From Euryarchaeota archaeon UBA126 (GTDB taxonomy: Archaea; Thermoplasmatota; Poseidoniia; Poseidoniales; Thalassarchaeaceae), in assembly GCA_002497025.1 (NCBI GenBank), contig DAMG01000074.1, positions 1 through 14,559 on the forward strand: a stretch of 14,559 bases of DNA, in the 5' to 3' direction. A model generated the notes under the pieces. It was not told the DNA's origin. It saw nothing but the letters and a program-made list of their open reading frames with translations, and did no database searches. Each line of letters begins with the position of its first letter. Position 1 is the first letter of the stretch. The translations under genes and the position numbers were made by a program. Shown piece after piece: positions 7,626-14,559 of the stretch.

Positions 7626-7925
7626 ATGCTGACCGACCGACATCAGGCCATGAACCGAAGTCCAAACAACGACACTGGAAGAGTTTACAGGAAGAGGCCA
7701 GAGCCAGTCCGTATAGTCTCATTTTCTAGTCTAAACAAGACAACTGCTAATCAAAAAACGAAGAATTCAGAATTTTTAGTTAACTCCTCTAATGGGAATG
7801 CTATAGATGGTCAGTGGCAACCAATGCCAAAACCTGCAATAGAGGTTAATGTCAGTCCTTCTAGCTGGAGTGGCCTGCATTCCCGAGTTCTAGCATCTAG
7901 AAAAATTTCCGTGGAGGCTTTCTGA
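7626..7925 (+). CDS. Small basic hypothetical protein, coupled to downstream winged-helix gene
   Basis: I do not recognise this 99-aa protein. It is rich in Arg, Lys, Asn and Ser, with an early basic stretch VYRKRPEPVR (about residues 20-29), a low-complexity polar middle and a short structured-looking C-terminus. It has no signal peptide or membrane helix. Support for it being real is the stop/start overlap TGATG with the next gene, which implies translational coupling, and the absence of any competing ORF. A second ATG lies at 7650, so the start is uncertain. It may be mostly disordered and could bind nucleic acid, but that is only a guess from composition. Confidence 0.6.
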   Translation: MLTDRHQAMNRSPNNDTGRVYRKRPEPVRIVSFSSLNKTTANQKTKNSEFLVNSSNGNAIDGQWQPMPKPAIEVNVSPSSWSGLHSRVLASRKISVEAF

Positions 7926-8179
7926 TGTCCCGTACACGAAGATTACGAGAAGCGGTATTGGTACTACTTGAGGAAAAAGGAACAGCCAATACAGTAGAGG
8001 TATTTGATCACCTTAATGAGAGATTTCGATGGGGTGCAACTATGAACCAGGTAGGAAATATTCTTGCTAAGGATCGTCGTTTTACTAAAGTAGGTCATCA
8101 AAGGGGACAATTCAGGGGAAGTGTATACACAGTATGTGTTTGGTCACTATCAACTGAACCGCTAATTCCAGCAGTTTAA
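7925..8179 (+). CDS. Small winged helix-turn-helix-like protein
   Basis: This 84-aa protein looks like a compact winged-helix domain. Helix 1 is RRLREAVLVLLEEKG (about 5-19), helix 2 is TVEVFDHLNERF (23-34), and a turn leads to a likely recognition helix TMNQVGNILAKDRRF (39-53). A beta wing containing VGHQRGQFRGSVYTVCVW follows. The VGNILAKDRRF-KVG pattern is typical of HTH domains that replicate a helix-wing layout, so DNA binding is likely but the target is unknown. It overlaps the preceding gene by one base, and 40 bases separate it from the UbiA gene on the same strand. Regulation of its own operon or of lipid synthesis is possible but not shown. Confidence 0.75.
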   Translation: MSRTRRLREAVLVLLEEKGTANTVEVFDHLNERFRWGATMNQVGNILAKDRRFTKVGHQRGQFRGSVYTVCVWSLSTEPLIPAV

Positions 8180-8219
8180 CCGTGCAAGGAATGAAGACTG
8201 AAAGAGCCTTCCGTAGAGC

Positions 8220-9110
8220 ATGGGCACCGTTCGAGATTGGCTTGTTTTGTTCCGTGCTGGAAATTGTATTACCGGATTTGTAGGTGTATTCCTAGGGGCG
8301 ATTCTTACTCTAGAGGGTTTACCAACTGGTAATGATCTCAATATTACCACTCTTCTGGCATTGTCGGTATATTCTTTCATGGCATCATGGAATGCTCTAA
8401 ATGATTATCTCGATATTGAAATAGACAAAATCAATCGACCAGATAGGCCCCTTCCTTCTGGCCGAATAAATAAGACTGTAGCCATGATAGCGATTATCTC
8501 AGGATGTATTATTTCCTTTGGTTCGCTATTCCTAGCAGGCCAAATAGCTAATGATTTGACCGACAATTTTGAAGATTGGTATCCTACAATTGTAATCTGG
8601 TTTCTAGCATTAGCCCTACTGCTAAATTATGAAGACGACCGTATATTATTGGGTTTGAAAAACAGAGGTTTACCCGGTAACCTAGCAATTTCTATTTCCG
8701 TTGGCTTAGTGGTTTTATTCGGTGCTGCAGGAATATTTGACCCACTTAACCAAAGAGCAGTCTCCCTTTTTGTTATTGGTACGCTTTACAATTTATCTCG
8801 TGAAATCATAAAAGATGTCGAGGATATGGATGGAGATAAGGGAAGACATACCTACGCGATGAGGGTAGGCGCTGATAAGGCTAGGTTAACATCTTGGGTT
8901 ATTTTACTAATCACCTTAGTAGCTTTACTTGCCCCATTTGCTATGGGTGTTTTCGAGTTATTACACATAATTTTCCTAGCCCCTGGTCTATTTACTCTTA
9001 TGAATGTGAAGAAACACATCTATCTGGCGGAAGATACAGCGGCCTCGAGGATGATCAAAACCTCAATGACTCTGACTATGATTGGGCTAATTTTGGCCGC
9101 AATAATCTGA
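8220..9110 (+). CDS. UbiA-family prenyltransferase, probable digeranylgeranylglyceryl phosphate synthase
   Basis: This 296-aa membrane enzyme should attach the second geranylgeranyl chain to geranylgeranylglyceryl phosphate, giving the diether core of archaeal membrane lipids. It shows the two Asp-rich, Mg2+/diphosphate-binding motifs of UbiA enzymes: NDYLDIEID (61-69) followed by NRPDRPLPSGRI, and DVEDMDGD (199-206) followed by KGRHTYAMRVG. The segment LPGNLAISISVGLVVLFGA (151-169) matches the archaeal DGGGP synthase type. About eight hydrophobic helices are visible and length is normal for the family. Other UbiA activities (quinone or heme prenylation) are possible, but this subtype fits the lipid enzyme best. 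The gene ends at 9110, and the opposing OTCase gene begins its stop at 9111, so the two transcripts must overlap. Confidence 0.87.
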   Translation: MGTVRDWLVLFRAGNCITGFVGVFLGAILTLEGLPTGNDLNITTLLALSVYSFMASWNALNDYLDIEIDKINRPDRPLPSGRINKTVAMIAIISGCIISFGSLFLAGQIANDLTDNFEDWYPTIVIWFLALALLLNYEDDRILLGLKNRGLPGNLAISISVGLVVLFGAAGIFDPLNQRAVSLFVIGTLYNLSREIIKDVEDMDGDKGRHTYAMRVGADKARLTSWVILLITLVALLAPFAMGVFELLHIIFLAPGLFTLMNVKKHIYLAEDTAASRMIKTSMTLTMIGLILAAII

Positions 9111-10061
9111 TTACATTTCGTTATATGCGTGCCAAGCATCATTATTGCACAGATAGGTAAGAAGTGACATTTGAGCCCACATTCTATTTTCTGCCTGGTC
9201 CAAAACTATGCTATTGCGGGAGTCAATAACCGCATCGGTCACTTCCTCTCCTCTATGAGCGGGTAAACAATGCATGAATACATAATCAGGTTGAGCGTGT
9301 GCTACTAGTTCCTCATTAACTTGAAATCCTTCGAATGCGGAAAACTTGTTTGCCATATGTTCTTCACCCATTGAAACGAAAATATCAGTATAGATGACTG
9401 AAGCATTTCTAACTGCCTCGACTGGGTCGTTTGTTCCAATTATCTTGGATCCAGTCTTGGAGGCTATAATTTCACATCGTGAAAGTACATTTGAATCAGG
9501 CTCCATACCAACGGGAGTTGCGTATTTGACATCATAACCTAGAGCGAGGGCTGCTAATGCAAGGTCATGGAATACGTTGTTACCATCTCCAACCCAAGCG
9601 ATATGTCCCTCTGAATTAGCAAGTTCTCGAATTGCCATTAAATCGGCTGCCGATTGACAAGGATGGTGGAGATCAGATAGTGCATTGATAACTGGGACCG
9701 TAGCCGTTCTAGCTAGTTCCTCCACATCTGCATGGCCGAAACATCGGTATGTTATGCCATCTAAAAAGCGCGATAAAACTGCAGCAGTATCGCCAATTGA
9801 TTCAGATTTACCAAGTTGAATGTCATTGGCAAGTAGGGTCAATGGCTGCCCGCCGAGACGACTTACGCCCACTTCAAAAGAAACCCTTGTTCGAGTTGAT
9901 GGCTTTTCGTAAATCGAACCTATCGACATACCATCTAGAGGTTTGAAATCTTGGTGAATAGATACATCATTCTTGTAGCGAATTGCCCAATTGATAATAC
10001 CATCTAAGTCATCTAGTAAATCATCAATGGCTAGTAAGTTCTTTTTCTCAGTGTTGCTCAT
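9111..10061 (-). CDS. argF: Ornithine carbamoyltransferase
   Basis: The enzyme joins carbamoyl phosphate and ornithine to give citrulline in arginine synthesis (or runs in reverse in arginine breakdown). Motifs in the 316-aa form are the carbamoyl-phosphate loop STRTR (55-59), the HHPCQ segment (132-136) and the ornithine-type SMGEE (230-234). The ornithine loop HCLPAHRGEEV (264-274) follows, with ENRMWAQ near the end. SMGEE and HCLPAHRG separate it from aspartate carbamoyltransferase. An ATG at 10085 would add eight residues. I prefer 10061 because GGAG lies 9 bases upstream and the family's N-terminal KxLLxxxD motif then begins close to the start. The start lies inside the end of the GPN GTPase gene (14-base overlap), indicating a translationally coupled pair. 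Whether it is anabolic or catabolic cannot be read here. Confidence 0.93.
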   Translation of the reverse strand: MSNTEKKNLLAIDDLLDDLDGIINWAIRYKNDVSIHQDFKPLDGMSIGSIYEKPSTRTRVSFEVGVSRLGGQPLTLLANDIQLGKSESIGDTAAVLSRFLDGITYRCFGHADVEELARTATVPVINALSDLHHPCQSAADLMAIRELANSEGHIAWVGDGNNVFHDLALAALALGYDVKYATPVGMEPDSNVLSRCEIIASKTGSKIIGTNDPVEAVRNASVIYTDIFVSMGEEHMANKFSAFEGFQVNEELVAHAQPDYVFMHCLPAHRGEEVTDAVIDSRNSIVLDQAENRMWAQMSLLTYLCNNDAWHAYNEM

Positions 10062-10923
10062 GTTCAATATCTCCTGCGAATCCATCCCTCATATCAGCCA
10101 TTCCGCCAAAAATTGTCTGAGCAAATGTTAGCATATCTGCCAAACCTTCCTCTTCTTCGCTGGATAGGGGGACAAGCCCTGGTTGAATAGCAGCATGTTG
10201 CATCATTCTAAGTTGCCCAATGGCAAATTCAGCTCTCGAGGTGCTGGAATTTTGGTCCATTGATTCTGCAGCAGATTCTTCGTAAAGTGCGGCTTCTAAA
10301 ACATCTAGATTTTCACCCCATTCAAGAATTTTGTCTAATACTTCTGGCTCTAACAAATCTGCTTTGGAAAGAAAGTTAGCTGTTGGAAGGCCAAGTCTAA
10401 AGTGGACTATTGAAGAAAGTAACATCTGTGATACAAATCCACTGGGTGTTTGGGACAACATGGGGTCGAATAGGAAGGCAAGACATGCTCTACCTTGGCC
10501 TAATACTTCGACCAAATGGCTACTGGCTTCACGGAATGCGAATAACTCGACTTGCCCTGGTGTGTCGATAACCAAAATGTCGCCGGAAAGTCCTTCAATT
10601 TCATCGAAGACATCTATAGCTTGTGAGGCAACTAAGTCGGCTGCAAGAATCTGGGCGCCATTTGGTCCAAGATCGTACTCATCCATAACATCAGATAAAG
10701 AAACTAAATCTCGCACATCGAATTCAGGGTCATAATGTACTCTTTCAGCCCCTGGGTCTAGATTAATCGTCAATACATCTACTTGCAAAAATCTCGCCCA
10801 ACGCTGGAATGCAGTGACTAAACTACTCTTTCCAGCACCTGCTGTGCCTACAACGAAGATTACTGGCGGGGTGGTTCCGTCTTGATTGCTCACGAAGGAC
10901 TGCTGAGAGGAGCAGTAATTCAA
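10048..10923 (-). CDS. GPN-loop GTPase
   Basis: This 291-aa protein belongs to the GPN-loop GTPases (PAB0955/XAB1 family), dimeric GTPases found in archaea and eukaryotes; eukaryotic members help assemble and import RNA polymerase II. Visible motifs are Walker A GTAGAGKSS (26-34), the Asp-rich NLDPGAE, the signature GPN (86-88) in LGPNGA, switch motif DTPGQVELF (120-128) and a SKAD base-recognition motif (186-189) in place of NKxD. The C-terminal half has an acidic insertion near 210-230. The first about 18 residues are not conserved; a GTG at 10893 is an alternative start. It heads a two-gene - strand unit with argF and diverges from the polyproline protein gene. The archaeal role is not established. 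Confidence 0.9.
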   Translation of the reverse strand: MNYCSSQQSFVSNQDGTTPPVIFVVGTAGAGKSSLVTAFQRWARFLQVDVLTINLDPGAERVHYDPEFDVRDLVSLSDVMDEYDLGPNGAQILAADLVASQAIDVFDEIEGLSGDILVIDTPGQVELFAFREASSHLVEVLGQGRACLAFLFDPMLSQTPSGFVSQMLLSSIVHFRLGLPTANFLSKADLLEPEVLDKILEWGENLDVLEAALYEESAAESMDQNSSTSRAEFAIGQLRMMQHAAIQPGLVPLSSEEEEGLADMLTFAQTIFGGMADMRDGFAGDIEHEQH

Positions 10924-10955
10924 CCATTCGTGTTTGGAATCAGTCCGAAGGACTG
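10893..10955. repeat. 10-bp direct repeats with inverted repeats between divergent genes
   Basis: CGAAGGACTG occurs at 10893-10902 and again at 10946-10955, 53 bases (about five helical turns) apart. The second copy is part of an inverted repeat CAGTCC-GAA-GGACTG (10941-10955), and the first adjoins ACTGCT-gagagg-AGCAGT (10899-10916). The region covers the divergent starts of the GPN GTPase and polyproline protein genes, so these may be operator half-sites. No strong TATA box was found in the 96-base gap. Confidence 0.4.
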
Positions 10956-11019
10956 TGGGCGAGCAACGGTTAAACCAATCGAATGCACGTCAAGACCTAC
11001 CCCTGAGGGTGCATCCGCC

Positions 11020-13719
11020 ATGTCCGATACTCCACCTCCACCTCCGGGAATGCCTCCCATCCCTCCTCCTCCGCCTCCACCAGGCTTTGGCGAAGGTAAC
11101 GAGGAGGATGAGGTTGAAATTACAATAGACAATGAAGACGGTGATGGTTCCGAGATGAATAATATCCACCAATTAGTCGATGAATTACCCTCTTTGGCAG
11201 ACATAGAAAGCCCGCCGCCGCCGCCTCTTGGATTGGATACGCCTCCGCCACTTCCACCAGATTTTGATACCCCTCCTCCTCCCCCGCCACCGGGATTCGA
11301 AGCAATCGAAGAGGAAGGTAAGTGGGGAGTTGACGAACTAGAAATTCAATCATTCGATGATACACTTACATCTCTAGAGCAGATGAATGAAGAAGAGATT
11401 GTCGAAGAAATTAATGTAGATTCAGACGAATCTACTCAGGATTGGAATGCCGCTCTGGATCAAGCATTTACAGAGGAGGGGGACAAACAACTGGAATCCG
11501 ATGGAGAAGAAGGTCCTCAGCCACCTTTATCTGGTAATCTTCGGCCTGCAGCCGAAGTAGATTCTATTCCTGGTGATAAATTATACGTCACTCTGAAGGA
11601 GACCGAAGAATCAGTACTAAATCCAGATGGCACAGTCAGACAACAATCCATTGATGGTGAATTAATTCTAAGAAATTCAAGCCGAAAAGATCGTGCATGG
11701 GATATTGAAGTAATGCTACAAAATACTGCTTCGACAGATATAGGTGGAGGCGCAATAACGGTACGTGAGTTAGACGCTACCCAAACGAGCAATCTTCCAT
11801 ACACCGCGTCAGGCCCTAGAATGATGGTTCTCAAAGAGCATATCGACACAGAACCAGAACGGCCACAGGAATCGAGTCTTTCGATGATATATTCTGAACA
11901 TGCGCAGGAGGTTCTTATCCGACTTAGTGTTGAAAATATAGCACCAGTAAGTTTGAATGATGTCGTAGTTAGAAGAGCACTTCCTGAAAATTTTGAATTA
12001 TCGGAAGGTCCTGAATATGACATAAATGACGGTGAATTGATTTGGCACATTGGCCGACTGCCCGTCGGAGAGAGTACTTCATTGGAGATACTTCCAAGAG
12101 TGACTACTAGGACGATTCAACGCTTCGCAACTGGCACCGTTAATGCTGCATATTCTTGTGAGGCGACGGTCTCAAGAGCACAATTTGATTCGGTAAAATC
12201 TCGAGCCCGTCAGTTTGGTTATGTTTCACCTAAGGAAGATGACCGACCTGACATATTCCACTGTAAGTTGGTAGTCGAAAACCGTTCTTCATTCGTTGTC
12301 AGTCTATCAGCTGCAACAGTTTGGTTAGCGGGTCGTAGTGAGCCTTTTTTGGAGGTCGAAGATATTCGTGAAGACATCCCTCCCGAAGGACTTTGGGACT
12401 CAATCGAAAAGAGGATTGAAGCAATTGATAAACCAAATTTCACCCATGAAATTAATTATTCGATTTTGCCTAGGGTAAATGTCGAATCTAATGGTATTTT
12501 GGAATTAAAGGAAAGAAGTTTCAAAGTACTGGATGCAGATGTAAACAAACAGTACAGTATTTCGAGAATACGTTCCTATGTGGAATCAGATTTAGAATGC
12601 ATATCAGTAGTTGAAAACACCGGCTCTGCACCAATTAACGTAATGCGTTTACTCGATGATATCCCGGGTATTTTCAACCCACCCGCGATTAATCAAGTAC
12701 GAATTGAAATGGAAGGCTCGGATCTGAACGATGAACAATACAGAATAGAGGTCGTTGATGGAACTCAACTAGAGGAGCAATTGGTATCACCAGATTCACA
12801 AGGCCATGCCCTAAGAATTACTGTAGGTACATCTGCGCCTCTCGGTTTGCAGCCTGGAAAATCATTGACCATAACTTATCCACTTCATGCCGCCGATCCT
12901 TCTCCTCAAAATAACAAACTCGCAGCCCCAATTCGTGCTGATTTCAGTATGGAAAGATTCGGCCCTGTTGCCACCCGTCACTGCAATCGTGCTCCACTAA
13001 TTCGTGTAGTCCACCGCCGCAGAAGATTCTCAACTGGAAAAGAAGTATTCCCTGCTGCGGGTCCAGGCCGCTATGAAATCCTCTTAATGTTCCAAAATGA
13101 TTCAGACAGTGCTCTAGAGGATTTGTCACTTCACGATGTAGTTCCCGGTACATTCAACATCGAGAAATCCACTGTTCGTTCAAATCAATCTGGCGAGAGA
13201 GTTGTTGATTACAGTAAGGAGTCTGCCAGAGAGGGGACTCATGTGACATGGCCAATTGGTAGAATCGAAAAGGATGAACGAATAGAAGTTGTTTTTGAAA
13301 TTCAAGGAGATTCAGAGAGCGAATATAAGGTAGCGGATGCTCAAGATTACCACGGAGCCACATTCGGAGACGAAGTAGATGAAGAACCGAACTTACCTGA
13401 ATGGGTTGATGAAGCTAGTAGAATCACTTTAGAAGCCGCTGATTTAGAACCTGAAATAGATATAGAGTCTCAGCTTGAGGATAAAGAGGGAGAAGATAAC
13501 GGTTCAAATACAGATATTGGTGTCGACTTATCTACACCCCAGGTACTGAATGTTGAAACGATAACTGAGGGAAATGAGGAAACTATTGACGAATCCAATG
13601 CCGATGAAGGAGAGTCACAGCAACCAACAATAGTTACTCCGGATGTTTGCCCTGTTTGCGGCACAGAGGCTTCAGTTGGCGCATCGTCCTGCGAAACTTG
13701 TAGCTTCCAATTCAGTTAA
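11020..13719 (+). CDS. Polyproline, DUF11-like repeat and zinc-ribbon protein of unknown function
   Basis: This 899-aa protein begins at ATG 11020; an in-frame ATG at 10882 lies within the opposing GTPase gene and adds an unlikely N-terminus. There is no signal peptide or membrane helix, so it is probably cytoplasmic. Residues 1-95 hold proline runs (5-9, 12-21, 65-69, 75-80, 85-91), often ending in GF or LG, separated by acidic stretches. Residues 96-180 are acidic and probably disordered. About residues 182-790 contain four or five diverged beta-sandwich repeats of the DUF11/CARDB kind, with patterns such as ENxAPVxLxDVVVxxALPENF, LIWHIGRLPVGES and VTWPIGRIEKDE. An acidic linker follows, and the C-terminus is a zinc ribbon with CPVC (877-880) and CETC (891-894). 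Function is unknown. The layout suggests a scaffold or binding platform, and translating the proline runs should need aIF5A. Confidence 0.85.
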   Translation: MSDTPPPPPGMPPIPPPPPPPGFGEGNEEDEVEITIDNEDGDGSEMNNIHQLVDELPSLADIESPPPPPLGLDTPPPLPPDFDTPPPPPPPGFEAIEEEGKWGVDELEIQSFDDTLTSLEQMNEEEIVEEINVDSDESTQDWNAALDQAFTEEGDKQLESDGEEGPQPPLSGNLRPAAEVDSIPGDKLYVTLKETEESVLNPDGTVRQQSIDGELILRNSSRKDRAWDIEVMLQNTASTDIGGGAITVRELDATQTSNLPYTASGPRMMVLKEHIDTEPERPQESSLSMIYSEHAQEVLIRLSVENIAPVSLNDVVVRRALPENFELSEGPEYDINDGELIWHIGRLPVGESTSLEILPRVTTRTIQRFATGTVNAAYSCEATVSRAQFDSVKSRARQFGYVSPKEDDRPDIFHCKLVVENRSSFVVSLSAATVWLAGRSEPFLEVEDIREDIPPEGLWDSIEKRIEAIDKPNFTHEINYSILPRVNVESNGILELKERSFKVLDADVNKQYSISRIRSYVESDLECISVVENTGSAPINVMRLLDDIPGIFNPPAINQVRIEMEGSDLNDEQYRIEVVDGTQLEEQLVSPDSQGHALRITVGTSAPLGLQPGKSLTITYPLHAADPSPQNNKLAAPIRADFSMERFGPVATRHCNRAPLIRVVHRRRRFSTGKEVFPAAGPGRYEILLMFQNDSDSALEDLSLHDVVPGTFNIEKSTVRSNQSGERVVDYSKESAREGTHVTWPIGRIEKDERIEVVFEIQGDSESEYKVADAQDYHGATFGDEVDEEPNLPEWVDEASRITLEAADLEPEIDIESQLEDKEGEDNGSNTDIGVDLSTPQVLNVETITEGNEETIDESNADEGESQQPTIVTPDVCPVCGTEASVGASSCETCSFQFS

Positions 13720-13722
13720 TTT

Positions 13723-13745
13723 CGGCTCACATTACATGTGAGCCG
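13723..13745. terminator. Strong 10-bp hairpin between polyproline gene and DUF106 gene
   Basis: CGGCTCACAT (13723-13732) pairs perfectly with ATGTGAGCCG (13736-13745) across a TAC loop, four bases after the upstream stop codon. No T-run follows, so it is not a classical terminator. It could stabilise or process the upstream mRNA 3' end, attenuate read-through into the next gene, or be a dimeric protein-binding site at the next gene's promoter. The rest of the 66-base gap shows no clear TATA box. Confidence 0.5.
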
Positions 13746-13785
13746 CGCCGAATCCTTCAATTGAGAGCCTTAGAGACGAAGTCAC

Positions 13786-14559
13786 ATGGCGGAGCCTGCA
13801 GGACAAGGCGATGCTCAAAGTCAGGCGGCGTTGGGCATGATGGGCCCTATGTTGGTTTTACTTGCAGTCATGTTATTGCTAACCTTCAATCCTGGGCTAC
13901 GGTCATTAATGGCGGATTCAGCGGCAACGGTTATTGAGCCAACCATACCATTCCATTCCGAATATTTCGTACCCACAGTTTTCATTATCGGGTCTTCAAT
14001 TATGATTGTTAATACTGTAATTCGTGGTTTTTTTATGGATCCTATGACCCAAGTTCATATCGGCCATAGAAATAAACAAATTTCCAAACAACTGAGAGAG
14101 GCTCAAGGTGAAAGAGATACTGCAAGAGCCGACAAGATGCGTCGTCTGCAAATGGAGTTAATGCCAGCCCAGATGGCTATGCAATCTTCTATGATGAAAC
14201 CAATGATGTTCACAATCATCTTCATTATCGGTATTTTTAGTTGGATGGCTGAATCAGCTGCAGGCTTCAGGGTTGGTTACGTGAGCCTTCCATGGCAACC
14301 AATGTGGGGAATGATGGATACGATTTGTTGGATTTTTCCTGCTTGGGTAGTCACCTATATCGCAATGAGTGCTCCACTAGGTAGAATTATTGATCGTCAT
14401 ATCAAAATCATTCGCTTTGGAAGACATCCATTGGTTTTGGAAGGCCTGCCGATTCCCGAGCCTCTATTACATTTGTTAAAGGATGAAGAAAAGAAGCCCT
14501 CTGCAACAACCCGTCGGGGTCAGAGACGTTCACGTGATGGACCTCGGAAAAAAGGAAAT
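13786..14559 (+). CDS. DUF106/EMC3-like membrane protein insertase homologue, 3' end outside window
   Basis: The frame is open from ATG 13786 through the window end (258 codons, no stop). It encodes an archaeal DUF106 protein, a family related to eukaryotic EMC3 and to YidC/Oxa1/Alb3, which insert membrane proteins. Hydrophobic segments lie at about 17-36, 61-82, 139-155 and 178-197. Between the second and third is a charged amphipathic helical hairpin (about 92-134, HRNKQISKQLREAQGERD then RADKMRRLQ), the cytoplasmic coiled coil that characterises the family. Met-rich stretches (MQSSMMKPMM, 132-141) flank the third helix. The C-terminal tail is strongly basic (RRGQRRSRDGPRKK), suggesting contact with ribosomal RNA as in some YidC homologues; that is inference. 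The gene follows the polyproline protein after 66 bases with a hairpin. In many archaea this family sits near secY, adk or cmk; those genes are not visible here. Confidence 0.85.
   Translation, partial: MAEPAGQGDAQSQAALGMMGPMLVLLAVMLLLTFNPGLRSLMADSAATVIEPTIPFHSEYFVPTVFIIGSSIMIVNTVIRGFFMDPMTQVHIGHRNKQISKQLREAQGERDTARADKMRRLQMELMPAQMAMQSSMMKPMMFTIIFIIGIFSWMAESAAGFRVGYVSLPWQPMWGMMDTICWIFPAWVVTYIAMSAPLGRIIDRHIKIIRFGRHPLVLEGLPIPEPLLHLLKDEEKKPSATTRRGQRRSRDGPRKKGN

Noticed and set aside
10882..11019. N-terminal extension of the polyproline protein from ATG 10882
   Set aside because: It overlaps the opposite GTPase gene and gives a sequence unlike the rest; ATG 11020 begins the natural MSDTPPPPPG terminus.
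11032..11300. CCTCCTCCGCC-rich DNA as a possible CRISPR or satellite repeat
   Set aside because: It is explained by proline codons in the open frame; no regular repeat/spacer layout exists.
11517..12050. 177-aa - strand ORF inside the polyproline/DUF11 gene
   Set aside because: Complement of a well-supported coding frame, with no motif or start signal.

Overview
The window reads as archaeal chromosome, most likely from a marine planktonic euryarchaeon of the Poseidoniales (Marine Group II) type. This rests on an archaeal-lipid UbiA prenyltransferase, an archease, a GPN-loop GTPase, a DUF106/EMC3-type membrane protein, a large thrombospondin-type-3 (TSP3) calcium-binding surface protein, TATA-box-like promoters and very tight gene packing. 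The lineage is an inference from gene content; no rRNA is present to fix it. No mobile element, CRISPR array or integration site is visible, and every recognisable gene looks intact apart from those cut by the window edges.

Left part (1-5509, all + strand). The 3' part of an AlaA-like aminotransferase is followed 4 bases later by an unrecognised 368-aa protein that contains an internal tandem duplication. A short intergenic region with a TATA-like box, a perfect 12-bp palindrome and a start-proximal hairpin precedes a 1012-aa secreted or anchored protein. That protein has about 23 calcium-binding TSP3-like repeats, interrupted by what looks like a lipoyl/barrel-sandwich domain. An archease (partner of the RNA ligase RtcB) closes the block.

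Middle (5515-9110). On the - strand lie tRNA-Glu(CTC) with encoded CCA, a GuaC-type GMP reductase and a TauE/SafE permease. Diverging from the tRNA on the + strand are a small hypothetical protein, an overlapping winged-helix-like small protein, and the UbiA enzyme that adds the second geranylgeranyl chain in archaeal lipid synthesis.

Right part (9111-14559). The - strand carries a GPN-loop GTPase followed by an overlapping ornithine carbamoyltransferase, which runs head-on into the UbiA gene with no spacer. Divergently, an 899-aa apparently cytoplasmic protein joins a polyproline/acidic N-terminus, several DUF11-like beta-sandwich repeats and a C-terminal zinc ribbon. After a strong 10-bp hairpin comes a DUF106 (EMC3/YidC-superfamily) membrane insertase homologue cut by the window end.

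Most genes are core metabolism or cell-biology housekeeping. The parts least explained by known families are the TSP3 protein with its embedded barrel-sandwich-like domain, the tandemly duplicated 368-aa protein, and the polyproline/DUF11/zinc-ribbon protein next to the insertase homologue.
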